A model generated the notes under the pieces. The model was not told the origin of the DNA and made no database searches. It was given only the letters and a program-made list of their open reading frames with translations. From positions 2,542,001-2,606,000 of the forward strand of contig OZ006967.1 of NCBI GenBank assembly GCA_963930955.1: a stretch of 64,000 nucleotides of DNA. Direction: 5' to 3'. Of this stretch, positions 33,808 to 43,433 are shown in pieces. This DNA is from Scatomonas sp963930955. Its GTDB lineage: Bacteria; Bacillota; Clostridia; Lachnospirales; Lachnospiraceae. A program made the position numbers and the translations under genes. Each line of letters begins with the position of its first letter. Position 1 is the stretch's first letter.

Positions 33808-34770
33808 TCAGGCCTCCGTTCCCAGCAGTCCGGCTTTTTCCGCTATGGACCGCAGGACTTTTGCGGAATCCAGAAGCTTTTCCTGCTCTTCCCGATTCAG
33901 CACAATGGGCACCCGGGTTTCTATGCCCTCCGCCCCTACAATGGCCGGCATGCTCAGAGCGATATCCCGGATCCCGTATTCGCCGTGCATGACGCTGGAA
34001 ACCGGCAGGATCGCTCTCTCATTCATGACAAGGGCCCGGCAGATCCGTACTACCGACATGGCAATGCCGTAGTAGGTAGCTTTCTTCTTTCGTATGATCT
34101 CATAAGCGCTGTTCTTCACATTTTCAGCAATGCGCTCCATGGCCTCCTGATGGTTAAAATGTCCCCGCATTTCGCAGAAATCATTGAGGGGAACGCCGGA
34201 AACATTGGCGCTGCTCCAGGCCACGATCTCGCTGTCCCCGTGCTCTCCGATCATGAAGGCGTGAACGCTGCGGCTGTCCACCGACAGGTGTTCGCCGATC
34301 TCTGTCTTCAGCCGGGAAGTATCCAGCACGGTGCCGGAGCCGATGACCCTCTCCTCCGGAAGTCCGGAGAGCTTCGCCGCCGCCAGGGTCAGAATATCCA
34401 CGGGATTGGCCACGATCAAAAGGATTCCCTGATACTTTCTCTTTTTCAGTTCCGGCAGAATGCTCCGAAAGATCCCTACATTTTTGTTTACCAGATCCAG
34501 TCTGGTCTCTCCGGGCTTCTGGGCGGCTCCTGCGGTTACCACGATAATGGCCGCGTCCATAATCTGGTCATAGTCGGCGGCATAAACTTTTACATGGCCG
34601 GCTACGGGAGTGCCGTGATAAATGTCCAGGGCCTCTCCCTCCGCTTTCTCCCGGTCCGCGTCCAGAAGGGCAATCTCCGAAAAAAGACCGCTCTGCATCA
34701 GGGCAAACGCAGAAGCAGAACCCACAAATCCACATCCGATTACTGCCACTTTTCGATTATTCATCCTCAT
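33808..34770 (-). CDS. ldh: L-lactate dehydrogenase
   Basis: This 320-residue enzyme reduces pyruvate to L-lactate with NADH, regenerating NAD in fermentation. The NAD loop is VAVIGCGFVGSASAFAL, the substrate arginine lies in AGAAQKPGETRLDL (about residue 90), the ANPVDILT strand follows, and the catalytic histidine is in the signature IGEHGDSEI near 178. It is monocistronic: own ribosome site GAGAGGTGG and a terminator 15 bp after the stop. Confidence 0.95.
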   Translation of the reverse strand: MRMNNRKVAVIGCGFVGSASAFALMQSGLFSEIALLDADREKAEGEALDIYHGTPVAGHVKVYAADYDQIMDAAIIVVTAGAAQKPGETRLDLVNKNVGIFRSILPELKKRKYQGILLIVANPVDILTLAAAKLSGLPEERVIGSGTVLDTSRLKTEIGEHLSVDSRSVHAFMIGEHGDSEIVAWSSANVSGVPLNDFCEMRGHFNHQEAMERIAENVKNSAYEIIRKKKATYYGIAMSVVRICRALVMNERAILPVSSVMHGEYGIRDIALSMPAIVGAEGIETRVPIVLNREEQEKLLDSAKVLRSIAEKAGLLGTEA

Positions 34771-34917
34771 ACCACCTCTCTATTCGATGCATCTTGTTTC
34801 CTTTGACAATCCGAATATATCATGGTATCAAGAACATTTCTGTTGTTGTGACAACATTTTGCAGCTTTTCGCGGAAGCTTTCATGAAAAGGCGCCCTATG
34901 GAATTGTAAAAAAGGGT

Positions 34918-36648
34918 TCAAAGCAGATTTTGGCAGCTGCTCCTCCGCCGGCTCCAACCCAGGCTTCTGGCCCATTCCAGGCTGCCGGCCTTGTCCTCAT
35001 AGGGACCGTAATCTTCCTCTTCTTCCTCCCAGACATCCGCTTCTGCCCGGCCCCGCTTTTTTGCCGGCTGATGGATTCCTTTCAGGAACTGGACATACCC
35101 CCGGATGCCGCCTACATCGTCCAGCACCGGATAACCGTCCTGGGCAATACAGACCGGTCTGTGGTTTTCAAGCAGCGTGCGGACTGCCTGTTCCAGTTCC
35201 TCCTGCCGGACTCTGCCGCTTTCTACCAGATCCTCCGCCCCGAAGCTGGCTGTGATTTTTACATGCCAGTCGTCCCCGAAGTCATAATTATAATATATGA
35301 CGTCGCTCAGGCAGCCCACCCGGGGCTGCATCCCGGGAGAATCCTCCCGGAGACAGGTCTGGATATCTCTTTGCAGATCCTCGTCCATAATATCCTGAAA
35401 GCAGGCCGGCACAGAGTCTCCTTCAAAAAGCGGATCCTGGATTCTACGGTCATGAACCGCAAAGACCTCTCCCACGGTCAGCCGCTCCAGCAGCTGGGTA
35501 CAGGACCGCTCCGACATATACCCGGCCGCCGCAATGGGGATATCCGCAAAAGCAAATACTTCCTCTCTTACCTGGATTTTTCTTCCATACTTCTCTTCTT
35601 CCCGCAGTTCCGCCCGGATCCTGCTTCGCTCTGCAAATGCTTCCCGGGTAATGGGCTTTGGCCAGTCATAGTAATCCGTACCATCCTCCGGAAATATATG
35701 GCGGATGGAAACGTAGGAGTAATGCATGCGCCATTCCGCCAGATCCAGGGTGGACTGCCAGATGCCCTCCCCGTGGCACATGGATTCATAGGGTCCGGTA
35801 TATTTTCTCCGGATCCAGGTTTTGAAGCTGCCGGACTCATAATCATCGTTCCAGAAATCCTCTTCCGGTTCCATCCAGGGGCTGCGGAACACCACTCCCA
35901 CCAGCTCCGCGTATTTCCCAAGGACGCCGTCTGTGATCTTCTCAAATTGCTCCCTGGGCAGTTCGAACTGGTGCAGGTGGAAATTCTGCCAGCCAAAGCA
36001 CTTCTGGATCGTATAGTGCAGCGCCCACAAGGGCATATCGTCCGGAACGAGCACATCCCGGGTGATGGTTTCCCCATACTCGACCTTTCCGTAAGTCCTC
36101 AATACCTGGGTAATCTTCTCCGCCTCCCCGGGAAAACCGTATCCCCGGACCAGTTCCAGGTGCAGGCGGATGGGATCCAAGCCGGTTCCGTACCCGCTCT
36201 CATAGCTCTCCTTCCACTCCTTTTCCATCATCAGATCTCTGCTCCTTCTCAGGATTCTTTCCTGCAGCACCTGTATCCTGTATCGGTAATCCGCGCTGTT
36301 CAAAGCGGCCCCAGAGCGATGGCGCCCTTTATAAATCCCCCGGGTATAGGGAAGATACTGCTGCACAGCCTTTTCGGATATGGACAGAAGCGCCGCGATT
36401 TCCGCCGGGGACTTTCCCTGGTTCCGATAGTACTGAATCTCCAGACTGGTCCTGCTGGACCACAGTCCTTCCGTGATCAAAACCCTGCGCACTTTTACCG
36501 TGGAAACCTTCAGTTTTGAAGCCGTCTCCTTTACCGACTCTGTGTCCAGATAAGTTTTTATGATCTCCATGTAAAGCCGGTCCGAGAAAGCTCCGGCTTT
36601 GCCGGAGGAATCTCTCTTCTTCTTTTTGGTAATTTTTTTCTCTTCCAT
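34918..36648 (-). CDS. Plasmid pRiA4b ORF-3-like protein with N-terminal HTH
   Basis: The 576 residues begin with a lysine-rich stub and two helix-turn-helix-like segments (ETASKLKVSTVKVRRVLITE and SPAEIAALLSISEKAVQQYL). A large pRiA4b ORF-3-like domain follows: PLWALHYTIQKCFGWQNFHLHQF near residue 205, and YYNYDFGDDWHVKI near 450. The domain is common in bacteria and of unknown function. It stands alone; the fusion with HTH segments suggests DNA association. Confidence 0.8.
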   Translation of the reverse strand: MEEKKITKKKKRDSSGKAGAFSDRLYMEIIKTYLDTESVKETASKLKVSTVKVRRVLITEGLWSSRTSLEIQYYRNQGKSPAEIAALLSISEKAVQQYLPYTRGIYKGRHRSGAALNSADYRYRIQVLQERILRRSRDLMMEKEWKESYESGYGTGLDPIRLHLELVRGYGFPGEAEKITQVLRTYGKVEYGETITRDVLVPDDMPLWALHYTIQKCFGWQNFHLHQFELPREQFEKITDGVLGKYAELVGVVFRSPWMEPEEDFWNDDYESGSFKTWIRRKYTGPYESMCHGEGIWQSTLDLAEWRMHYSYVSIRHIFPEDGTDYYDWPKPITREAFAERSRIRAELREEEKYGRKIQVREEVFAFADIPIAAAGYMSERSCTQLLERLTVGEVFAVHDRRIQDPLFEGDSVPACFQDIMDEDLQRDIQTCLREDSPGMQPRVGCLSDVIYYNYDFGDDWHVKITASFGAEDLVESGRVRQEELEQAVRTLLENHRPVCIAQDGYPVLDDVGGIRGYVQFLKGIHQPAKKRGRAEADVWEEEEEDYGPYEDKAGSLEWARSLGWSRRRSSCQNLL

Positions 36649-36810
36649 CCTTCTGCCTCTCCCTCTGTATGACCGCCCTGCCCTAGGCGCTCTGAAAACA
36701 ACGTTCTCGGGATCCTTTTACAGACAGTGTATCCGCCCCAGAAACATCTGTCAACCTAACCTTTTATGGGACATCATTCCAACAGTTTAAGAACTGCAGC
36801 GCAGACCCAA

Positions 36811-37524
36811 TCAAATGATTTTGGATATTTCCCGGATCAATTCCGAAGAATTTTGCATCACATAGGATTTATTATTTACAGAGATTTCACCCGCATCTGA
36901 AATCAGTACCGTGCGGACCCGTTCCTTGTCTTCATATATATGGATTTCCAGCAGCCATTCTCCGATATCCGTTAATGAGCCATCGGAAAATACGGTGCCT
37001 GGCCTCCTGCGATATGTAAATTGCCGCAGGCAATCCCGGACACTCTTTGTCTGCTCTTCCGACAAATCATCATAATTCTCGGAATCTATAAACGGCTCGC
37101 CGTTTTCAACATAGATATGCTGTTTCGTAATCCGGATTTCTGCATCCGCACTCCCAAGATCCTTCAGATGGATGGGACGGAAATACAGGACCAGAGCCAA
37201 AATGATCAGCCCCAGCGCGGAAAGGATCCTGCACCCAAAAAGATAACCCGGGGAAGGCTCTCCTTTTTCCGTCCCTTTATACTTCCATGCATCGATATAC
37301 CATAATATCCGCGGATTGATCAGATTAATCAATAAAACGGCTGCAACAATATAACGAGCAGACAGAAAGTAGATAGACATAAAAAAGAGATTAGGCAGAC
37401 CATCGAAAAAAGAATATGTTCCACAAGCCCTGATGCAGGAACTGATCGCCACAACGGCGGATATCCTGAGACAAGACAGATTCAGGAACTGCTGATTCAA
37501 GGTAAAACGATTATAGAGATACAA
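36811..37524 (-). CDS. Hypothetical membrane protein
   Basis: No family recognised. About three hydrophobic segments occupy residues 15-125 (IVAAVLLINLINPRILWYI; ILSALGLIILALVLYF). An extracytoplasmic C-terminal half of about 110 residues has a beta-rich pattern (EWLLEIHIYEDKERVRTVLI). The 5' end nearly touches a divergent ORF, so the true start may be downstream of the first ATG. Confidence 0.6.
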   Translation of the reverse strand: MYLYNRFTLNQQFLNLSCLRISAVVAISSCIRACGTYSFFDGLPNLFFMSIYFLSARYIVAAVLLINLINPRILWYIDAWKYKGTEKGEPSPGYLFGCRILSALGLIILALVLYFRPIHLKDLGSADAEIRITKQHIYVENGEPFIDSENYDDLSEEQTKSVRDCLRQFTYRRRPGTVFSDGSLTDIGEWLLEIHIYEDKERVRTVLISDAGEISVNNKSYVMQNSSELIREISKII

Positions 37525-37590
37525 TAGACAATGAGTCTCAGCTACTCTACCCTACACACATACTTACCCTACACGAAAGTAATCTATAAA

Positions 37591-38007
37591 ATGTCCGAGA
37601 TCAGCCAGAATGCAGAACGGGTCAAAAATTATAACCTGCGGAAGTCCGCCGTGGAGATACTTACGGCAGCGCCAACAGAAGACCATCTGTGGGGCTGCAT
37701 TGTCGCTTTCCAGCATTATCCCTTCCGTACCATTACCGGCCTTCCATTTTCCTACACATTGAAGATAGGAAGAAATGGGAAATACACCAGAGAACTTTTC
37801 ATCGACCGTCGGGAGAACAGCAAATCCCTGGCATGGAGTTCCGTGCGGATGGCATTTGAGAAAGCAGCAGAGATGGAAGGTGCTGTGCTTATGCGATCCA
37901 AGGGGATGGCAGACATCCGGGGTGTGAGCTACAGTTTCAACCTGCTCTGGCGTTTCGGGTTGATCACAGTAGCGGAGGGTGTGGAGAAGAAATTGAAAGG
38001 GAAATGA
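37591..38007 (+). CDS. Conserved hypothetical protein
   Basis: I do not recognise a domain. The likely start is MSEISQNAERVKNYNLRKS (the frame opens 60 bp earlier). The 138-residue product has a basic, aromatic core (HYPFRTITGLPFSYTLKIGR, then GKYTRELFIDRREN) that looks like a folded unit of the kind seen in uncharacterised gut Firmicutes ORFs. No clear ribosome site is present. About 330 bp of non-coding or decayed sequence follow to 38336. Confidence 0.5.
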   Translation: MSEISQNAERVKNYNLRKSAVEILTAAPTEDHLWGCIVAFQHYPFRTITGLPFSYTLKIGRNGKYTRELFIDRRENSKSLAWSSVRMAFEKAAEMEGAVLMRSKGMADIRGVSYSFNLLWRFGLITVAEGVEKKLKGK

Positions 38008-38335
38008 GGATTTTGCCAGCTGTGAGTTGCCCGAGCCTCTATGGATGGGTATACCTGTGAATGTCTCTGTGTACATATCTATGAGCGCACCACAATCCAA
38101 CTGAAAATTATCGCCGCTCTCTATGTCTCTGCTTGCTATGTACAAAATAAAGAGGTAATATCACCACAAATGTTGAGAAAGGACAGGTGGTGGCATTAGC
38201 AGCAGGTGACACAGTAACGGTGATGAATTAAGTGAAACCCATAAAACTTACATCTGGTGAACCCGCAGCGCCAGCGCATCAGGGATCCCGGAAAAGGTAA
38301 AGGGATATTTACTGGATCATCCTGTGAGCTTTGGA

Positions 38336-38583
38336 ATGGATGCGGACAGCTTCCTGAAACTGCTCTATTATGCTTTCACAGAGTACAATACGGTTGAGTC
38401 GCCGGAATTTAAAGAAGAGATCATCCCCTGAAGGGGAAGCCGCATGGACTCGCAGATACAGCCGAGGAATCGGATGAGTACATGGACATCGTTTTCAGCC
38501 TTTGCGCGGCCTATGAGCGCCAGGGATATCTGGAAGGCATCAAGGTTGACGCCAGGCTGATGATGGAGCTAATGGTGGATTAA
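38336..38583 (+). pseudogene. Frameshifted small gene remnant
   Basis: The first frame reads MDADSFLKLLYYAFTEYN and stops. A second frame continues with EESDEYMDIVFSLCAAYERQ and GYLEGIKVDARLMMELMVD to the stop at 38583. Together they resemble the short helical proteins (DUF6809-like) common in Lachnospiraceae, broken by a frameshift near 38430. Confidence 0.45.
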
Positions 38584-38794
38584 TTTGCAGCCGTTTATCG
38601 AATTCCTGAAGCCTACGAATAGCGGACGCAGTGCAAATAATTTGTGAACAGCTTTTCGGCCGCCTTGAAAATCAGGGGTTTTAATGGTAAGATGAAATAA
38701 AGTATTATAGGAGATACTCTTCCTTTCCAGCAGATAGGAGCATTGAGCCTGGTCTGGATGATCCCCTGACCAATTAGAAAACAGAATGGAGGCG

Positions 38795-39168
38795 ATGGCC
38801 GACATGAGTCAAGAGAACACGGATCATAGTTTGGAAGCCCGCTATGAGAAATACAAGGGAATTTTAAAGAACCTGACCATAATGAGCGATGTGTTTATGC
38901 GGAACGTGTGTACGAATTGAAAGAGACTCAGGAAGGGGTTGATCATATGTGCCGTGAGATGGATGAAATTTATAATGAAGGCGCAAAGCGCGGACGGGAT
39001 GAGGGGATTGCCCAGGGCATCGAGTTTGGAGAAATGAAAGCAAAAAAAGAGACAGCCCTGACGCTCGCAGAAAAAGGTATGTCGGCAGCCGATATTGCTG
39101 ACATCGTAAAGGTCAGTGTGAAGCTGGTTCAGGAATGGCTGTCCGGAAACATGAGCCTGGCCAAATAA
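38795..39168 (+). pseudogene. Rpn/PD-(D/E)XK nuclease family remnant
   Basis: The N-terminal piece (ATG at 38795) reads MADMSQENTDHSLEARYEKY and ILKNLTIMSDVFMRNV, the start of this transposase-like nuclease family, then meets a stop. The C-terminal piece in another frame (38908-39168) has GVDHMCREMDEIYNEG and KGMSAADIADIVKVS, the family's end. The catalytic middle is deleted. A terminator follows. Confidence 0.65.
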
Positions 39169-39176
39169 GATGAACG

Positions 39177-39222
39177 CCCTCTGCGGAAACTGTGTAGTAG
39201 TTTTTGCAGAGGGTGTTTTGTT
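39177..39222 (+). terminator. Terminator between the Rpn remnant and glmS
   Basis: Stem CCCTCTGC (39177-39184) with GCAGAGGG (39206-39213), then TGTTTTGTT. It lies 38 bp beyond the glmS stop on the other strand. Confidence 0.7.
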
Positions 39223-39260
39223 ATATTAGAGGCTAATGGCACAATCCAGCGGTTCCTTTT

Positions 39261-41099
39261 TTATTCTACCGTTACGCTTTTTGCCAGATTTCTGGGTTTG
39301 TCCACGTCCAGGCCCTTTGCCACGGATACATAGTATCCGATGAGCTGCAGGGGGATCACCGCCAGGGAAGCGGCGAAGTGGGGATCGGTCCTTGGGATAT
39401 AAGTGACGAAGTCCGCCGTGTCTTCGATGTTGTAATTTCCATAGGTAGTAAGCCCCATGAGGTAGGCGCCCCGGCTCTTGCACTCTACCAGGTTGCTGAC
39501 GGTTTTTTCGTACAGTTCCTGCTGCGTCAGGATCCCGATAACCAGGGTTCCGTTCTCGACCAGAGAAATGGTGCCGTGTTTCAATTCACCGGCCGCGTAG
39601 GCCTCGGAATGGATGTAGCTGATCTCCTTCATTTTCAGACTGCCTTCCATGGAAATGGCATAGTCCAGACCCCGGCCGATGAAAAAGACATCGTGGGCGG
39701 CCGCCTGCTTGGCGGCAAACCACTGGAGACGTTCTTTATCTTCCAGGATTTTCTGGATCTTGTCAGGCAGGGTCAGCATTTCGGCGATGAGCCCCCGATA
39801 TGTTTCTTCGGAGATCTCCTCCCGGACTCTGGCAAATTGAATAGCCAGGGCGTAGCAGGCTATGAGCTGGGTACTGAAAGCTTTGGTGGTGGCCACGGAA
39901 ATCTCCGGCCCTGCCAGGGTATAGAAGACTTTATCTGCCTCCCGGGCTATGGAAGATCCCACTACATTGACAATCGCCAGGGTCTGAATCCCTTTGCTCT
40001 TGGCTTCCCGGAGGGCTGCCAGACTGTCTGCGGTTTCCCCGGACTGGCTGATGATGACCACCAGACCCTTGGGATCCAGCAGCGGATGGCGGTAGCGAAA
40101 CTCTGACGCCAGTTCTACCCGAACGGGGATTTTAGCCAGATCCTCGATCACGTACTGGGCGGCTTCCCCGACATAGAAGGCGGAGCCGCAGGCTACAATA
40201 TAGATCTGGCTGATATCACGGATCTCTTCTTCTGAGAGTCCTACTTCCGTCAGGTCGATCCGTTCCTCCTTCAGGCAGGAACGAAGGGTATCCAGCACTG
40301 CCCGGGGCTGCTCATGAATCTCTTTCATCATGAAGTGTTCATAACCAGCTTTTTCTGCCGCCTCGGCGTCCCACTGGATCGATGTAAGCTCTTTTTCAAT
40401 CTCCTCCCCGTCCAGGTTGTAAAAGGTAACGCTGCCCTTCTGCAGACGGCCGATCTCCATATTTCCGATATAATAAACGTTTCGGGTATATTTTAGAATG
40501 GCCGGAACATCAGAGGCCAGATAAGCCGCTCCGTCTTCCACGCCGATGATCATAGGACTGTCCTTCCGGGCTACATAGATTTCTTCCGGATATTCTTTAA
40601 ACATAACTGCCAAGGCGTAGGATCCCCGGATGCGGACCATAGCATGATTCAGAGCGTCCACCGGCGTACCCTCGTATTTCTTGTAATAGTAATCAATCAG
40701 TTTCACCGCCACTTCCGTGTCTGTGGAAGAATAAAACTGATATCCTTTCCGCAGCAGTTTATTCTTCAGTTCCTGATAGTTTTCAATAATGCCATTATGG
40801 ACCGCTACCACGTTATGGTCATCGCTGCAGTGGGGATGGGCGTTGTCCTCTGAGGGTTCTCCATGGGTCGCCCAGCGGGTGTGGCCAATGCCGCAGGAAC
40901 CAATGATAGCCTGTCCGCCATTTGTTTTCTCCGCAAGAATCTTCAGACGGCCTTTCGCCTTCACGATCTCCGGATCCTGCGCTCCGTCCCGGACAGCCAG
41001 ACCGGCCGAATCATATCCCCGATACTCCAGTTTTGCAAGGCCGTCCAGAAGAATGGGGGCCGCCTGTTCATTTCCTGTGTAACCTACGATTCCGCACAT
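39261..41099 (-). CDS. glmS: Glutamine--fructose-6-phosphate aminotransferase (copy 1)
   Basis: This 612-residue enzyme makes glucosamine-6-phosphate from fructose-6-phosphate and glutamine. The N-terminal glutaminase starts MCGIVGYTG with catalytic Cys2 after Met removal, and includes GHTRWATHGEPSEDNAHPH. Two SIS domains follow (ISQSGETADSLAALREAK near 350; KMKEISYIHSEAYAAGELKHG near 490). The C-terminus PRNLAKSVTVE is complete. No glmS ribozyme is present upstream; instead a MITE palindrome lies 70 bp before the start. A second glmS is found at 59043-60911. Confidence 0.96.
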   Translation of the reverse strand: MCGIVGYTGNEQAAPILLDGLAKLEYRGYDSAGLAVRDGAQDPEIVKAKGRLKILAEKTNGGQAIIGSCGIGHTRWATHGEPSEDNAHPHCSDDHNVVAVHNGIIENYQELKNKLLRKGYQFYSSTDTEVAVKLIDYYYKKYEGTPVDALNHAMVRIRGSYALAVMFKEYPEEIYVARKDSPMIIGVEDGAAYLASDVPAILKYTRNVYYIGNMEIGRLQKGSVTFYNLDGEEIEKELTSIQWDAEAAEKAGYEHFMMKEIHEQPRAVLDTLRSCLKEERIDLTEVGLSEEEIRDISQIYIVACGSAFYVGEAAQYVIEDLAKIPVRVELASEFRYRHPLLDPKGLVVIISQSGETADSLAALREAKSKGIQTLAIVNVVGSSIAREADKVFYTLAGPEISVATTKAFSTQLIACYALAIQFARVREEISEETYRGLIAEMLTLPDKIQKILEDKERLQWFAAKQAAAHDVFFIGRGLDYAISMEGSLKMKEISYIHSEAYAAGELKHGTISLVENGTLVIGILTQQELYEKTVSNLVECKSRGAYLMGLTTYGNYNIEDTADFVTYIPRTDPHFAASLAVIPLQLIGYYVSVAKGLDVDKPRNLAKSVTVE

Positions 41100-41168
41100 A
41101 ATGAATGCTCCTTTAAATTTTCTGATTACCTATTTAGAACTTATATTCATACTTCTCTGTCCATCATA

Positions 41169-41219
41169 GCGTCAGCGTACAAGGGAACAATACAGTCGTT
41201 GCCCCTTGTTTACTGACCC
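41169..41219. mobile_element. Short MITE copy upstream of glmS copy 1
   Basis: TA at 41167-41168 and 41220-41221 flank imperfect inverted ends related to TAGCGTCAGCGTACAAGGG. The inside, AACAATACAGTCGTT, matches the first bases inside the full MITE. Ends differ at about three positions. Confidence 0.7.
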
Positions 41220-41257
41220 TACTTTTAACTCAAGTACAATATATCACAAAATATATC

Positions 41258-41700
41258 TCATGTATACACCAGTTCCATATGCAGCCCGTCCCGGCTTACG
41301 GTAATCCTTTGTATGCCTTCAACACTTCCTTTTGTCACCGGCCCGCCAATTACTCTCTCCAGGACTTTCAGCAGTTCTCCTTCCTTAATAATCGCTCCCC
41401 TGCAGCCGTTGCCGTATTTCCCCTTAAGCCGTTCACGGCATACCCAGACCTTCTGGTTTTCACCTTCCCCCCTGTCACGCTGTTCCGCCGCATCGGATTT
41501 CCGCATTCTTTGCAGAAAAGTTTTCCGTACAGGAAATGCGGGCTTCCACCCAATTTTCCCACTTTTGCTTTTAGCTCTAAATTCCGCCTGAATATGTTCT
41601 GTACAGCATTCCAGAGTTCTGGGTCTACAATGGCCTCATGGTCGTTCTTCAGGTAATTCTTTTCACAGGCCGCATCTGGCAGCGGTTTCTTAGTGATGAA
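41258..41700 (-). pseudogene. Serine recombinase zinc-ribbon fragment
   Basis: The minus strand reads NDHEAIVDPELWNAVQNIF, then LGGSPHFLYGKLFCKECGNP and, after a frameshift near 41450, VWVCRERLKGKYGNGCRGAI. This is the recombinase domain end and zinc beta-ribbon of large serine recombinases. The catalytic serine domain and coiled-coil tail are missing. It is a relic of an integrative element. Confidence 0.7.
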
Positions 41701-41915
41701 ATCTTTCGGAAAAGTTTTCCCCTGAGACTTTTTCTATAAAAGTTCTACCGATTTTCTGATTATCTTTTCAAATCTCCGCAAATGTCGGAAAGGCTTGGAA
41801 TATCAAGCATTTCCGGCATTTTGCGTTTCGGAAGATACCCCGCATATCATGGCATTTCGGAGCCTCACTTGGCGTTGAAAAGTAGTAAAACCGTAGTAGA
41901 AACGGCGGCTTACTA

Positions 41916-42914
41916 CTACGCCGCCAGCCTGTCCATCGCCGCCTTTGCGGAGGTGTAATCCGCATGAGCGTAATAGTTCAGCGTCATGGTGATATTGGAA
42001 TGTCCCATGATGTACTGCAGGTCTTTGGGGTTCATCCCAGCGTGGGCGAGGCGGGTACAGAATGTATGGCGCATGGTATGGGGCGTGATGTTCGGCAGGG
42101 CTTCTTCTGGCTTGTGGTGCTTGTTGTACTTCCTGACAAGCCCCTGGAACATACTCTCGTAACAGGACGCCGTTTTGGGAAGGCCGCTCTGGTTGTGGAA
42201 CAGGAAGTTGGTGTAGCCCCCGATATTGACCGGGGCGGCCTTGCCTCTGTTCTTCACAGCCCGCTTCAACGCCTGGTAGACCTTCTCGCTCATGGGGATC
42301 TGCCGCGCACCCTTTTTGGTCTTGGTGAGCAGTTCCATCATAGCGCCGCACAGTTCCTCCATAGCGGCCTTTTCCTGGGCTGTAAAGCCATCGGTTTTCT
42401 TTTTCATCACCGCCCATCTCATCATCCGCTTGATGAGCGGAAACGGCAGGAAGGCAAGCCATTTTTTGAACTTCCGCTGGCTTTCGATTATCTTCATCAG
42501 ATCCTGATACCCGGCCTTGCTCATGTTGCCGGACAGCGAGCAGGTGTTGGAGAGGACCAGCCCCTCCACCACTTCCGGGTGGCGGGAGGCGATGACCTGG
42601 GCCACTACGCCGCCCAGGGACTGTCCCACCAGCCAGACCTTTTCCTTCAGGTGGCGGAGTAGTTCAGCCACGGCATCGGCAAACTCGCCGTTGTCCCCGA
42701 ACTGGAGCTGATAGTCAAAGGTCAGCACCGAAAAATCCCTGGCGAACCGGGCAAAGTGCTTATAAAACAGGTCGGACAGCCCAATGCCGCCCGTGAGCAG
42801 GACCAGCGTGGCTTTGGCCTGGGGATTTTGATAGTAGCGATAGGTAAAGAGTTTCCCGCTGCTGACCGTGAAGGCAGCGGTTGGATAAACCCGGCGAAAT
42901 TCTGCAAGTGTCAT
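41916..42914 (-). pseudogene. Alpha/beta hydrolase fused in frame to a Tn916/Tn1549-type integrase C-terminus
   Basis: Residues 1 to about 195 are the first part of an alpha/beta hydrolase (LLTGGIGLSDLFYKHF, nucleophile elbow VGQSLGGVV near residue 98), lacking the final strand with the catalytic histidine. From about residue 197 it is an integrase catalytic end: TKTKKGARQIPM, HTMRHTFCTRLAHAG, the GHSNI box and the tyrosine in NYYAHADY. The first catalytic arginine is missing. The join near 42326 is clean and in frame. It could be expressed as the last gene of the methyltransferase operon, but neither half is complete. Confidence 0.8.
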
Positions 42915-42927
42915 GGAACTCCTCCTT

Positions 42928-43419
42928 TCAGATCCAGGTGAGCAGATACCCGTTGATTAAAGCAACAGCCAAAAACAGAAGAACTCCCCGCAGGAAAGCG
43001 TAAAAGTGTTTGCGGGGGTCCGCATATAATTCCGGACTTTCCTCGGTGCCGGAAAACCGCACCCGTTTTGTGTGCCGCCACCAAAGCAGGTCGATCACCA
43101 AAAAATCAAACAGATTCAGCGCCTGTCCTAAAAGCAGAGTGTTCAAAAAGTTGCCTGCAAAATATTCCTGCCGGGTGAGAAGCCCCATCGCAAACAGGAG
43201 CGCAGTAAACAAAAGCAGATTTCCAGCGAAGATGGCCGCAGGACCTCGCTGCCGAATATTTCCTGATAGCTCCGGGCGGGCTTTCACAATCTTCTGTACC
43301 TCGTCCGGGTAAGTAGAAAAATTACGGATGTTTTTCTCGTCGCTCCCGGTGCCCAGCCAGCAAAAAGCCCAAAACAAGGAACACAGGAGCATACCCTCTG
43401 CCAGCAGCATTTGAACCAT
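42928..43419 (-). CDS. Hypothetical membrane protein in the methyltransferase cluster
   Basis: The 163 residues include about four membrane helices (start to 22; AAIFAGNLLLFTALLFAMGLL; LLLGQALNLFDFLVIDLLW; FLRGVLLFLAVALINGYLL). No family motif was recognised. It is 14 bp after the second methyltransferase and 13 bp before the hydrolase/integrase fusion, on the same strand, so it is part of the operon. Confidence 0.75.
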   Translation of the reverse strand: MVQMLLAEGMLLCSLFWAFCWLGTGSDEKNIRNFSTYPDEVQKIVKARPELSGNIRQRGPAAIFAGNLLLFTALLFAMGLLTRQEYFAGNFLNTLLLGQALNLFDFLVIDLLWWRHTKRVRFSGTEESPELYADPRKHFYAFLRGVLLFLAVALINGYLLTWI

Positions 43420-43433
43420 CTTCCATCTCCCGA

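Noticed and set aside
37564..38145. 193-residue minus-strand ORF
   Set aside because: It overlaps a better plus-strand ORF and its second half is an evident shadow; the first 45 residues look protein-like, but no family could be named.
41100..41260. glmS ribozyme upstream of glmS copy 1
   Set aside because: No ribozyme core sequence or pseudoknot pattern was found; the gap holds a MITE palindrome.
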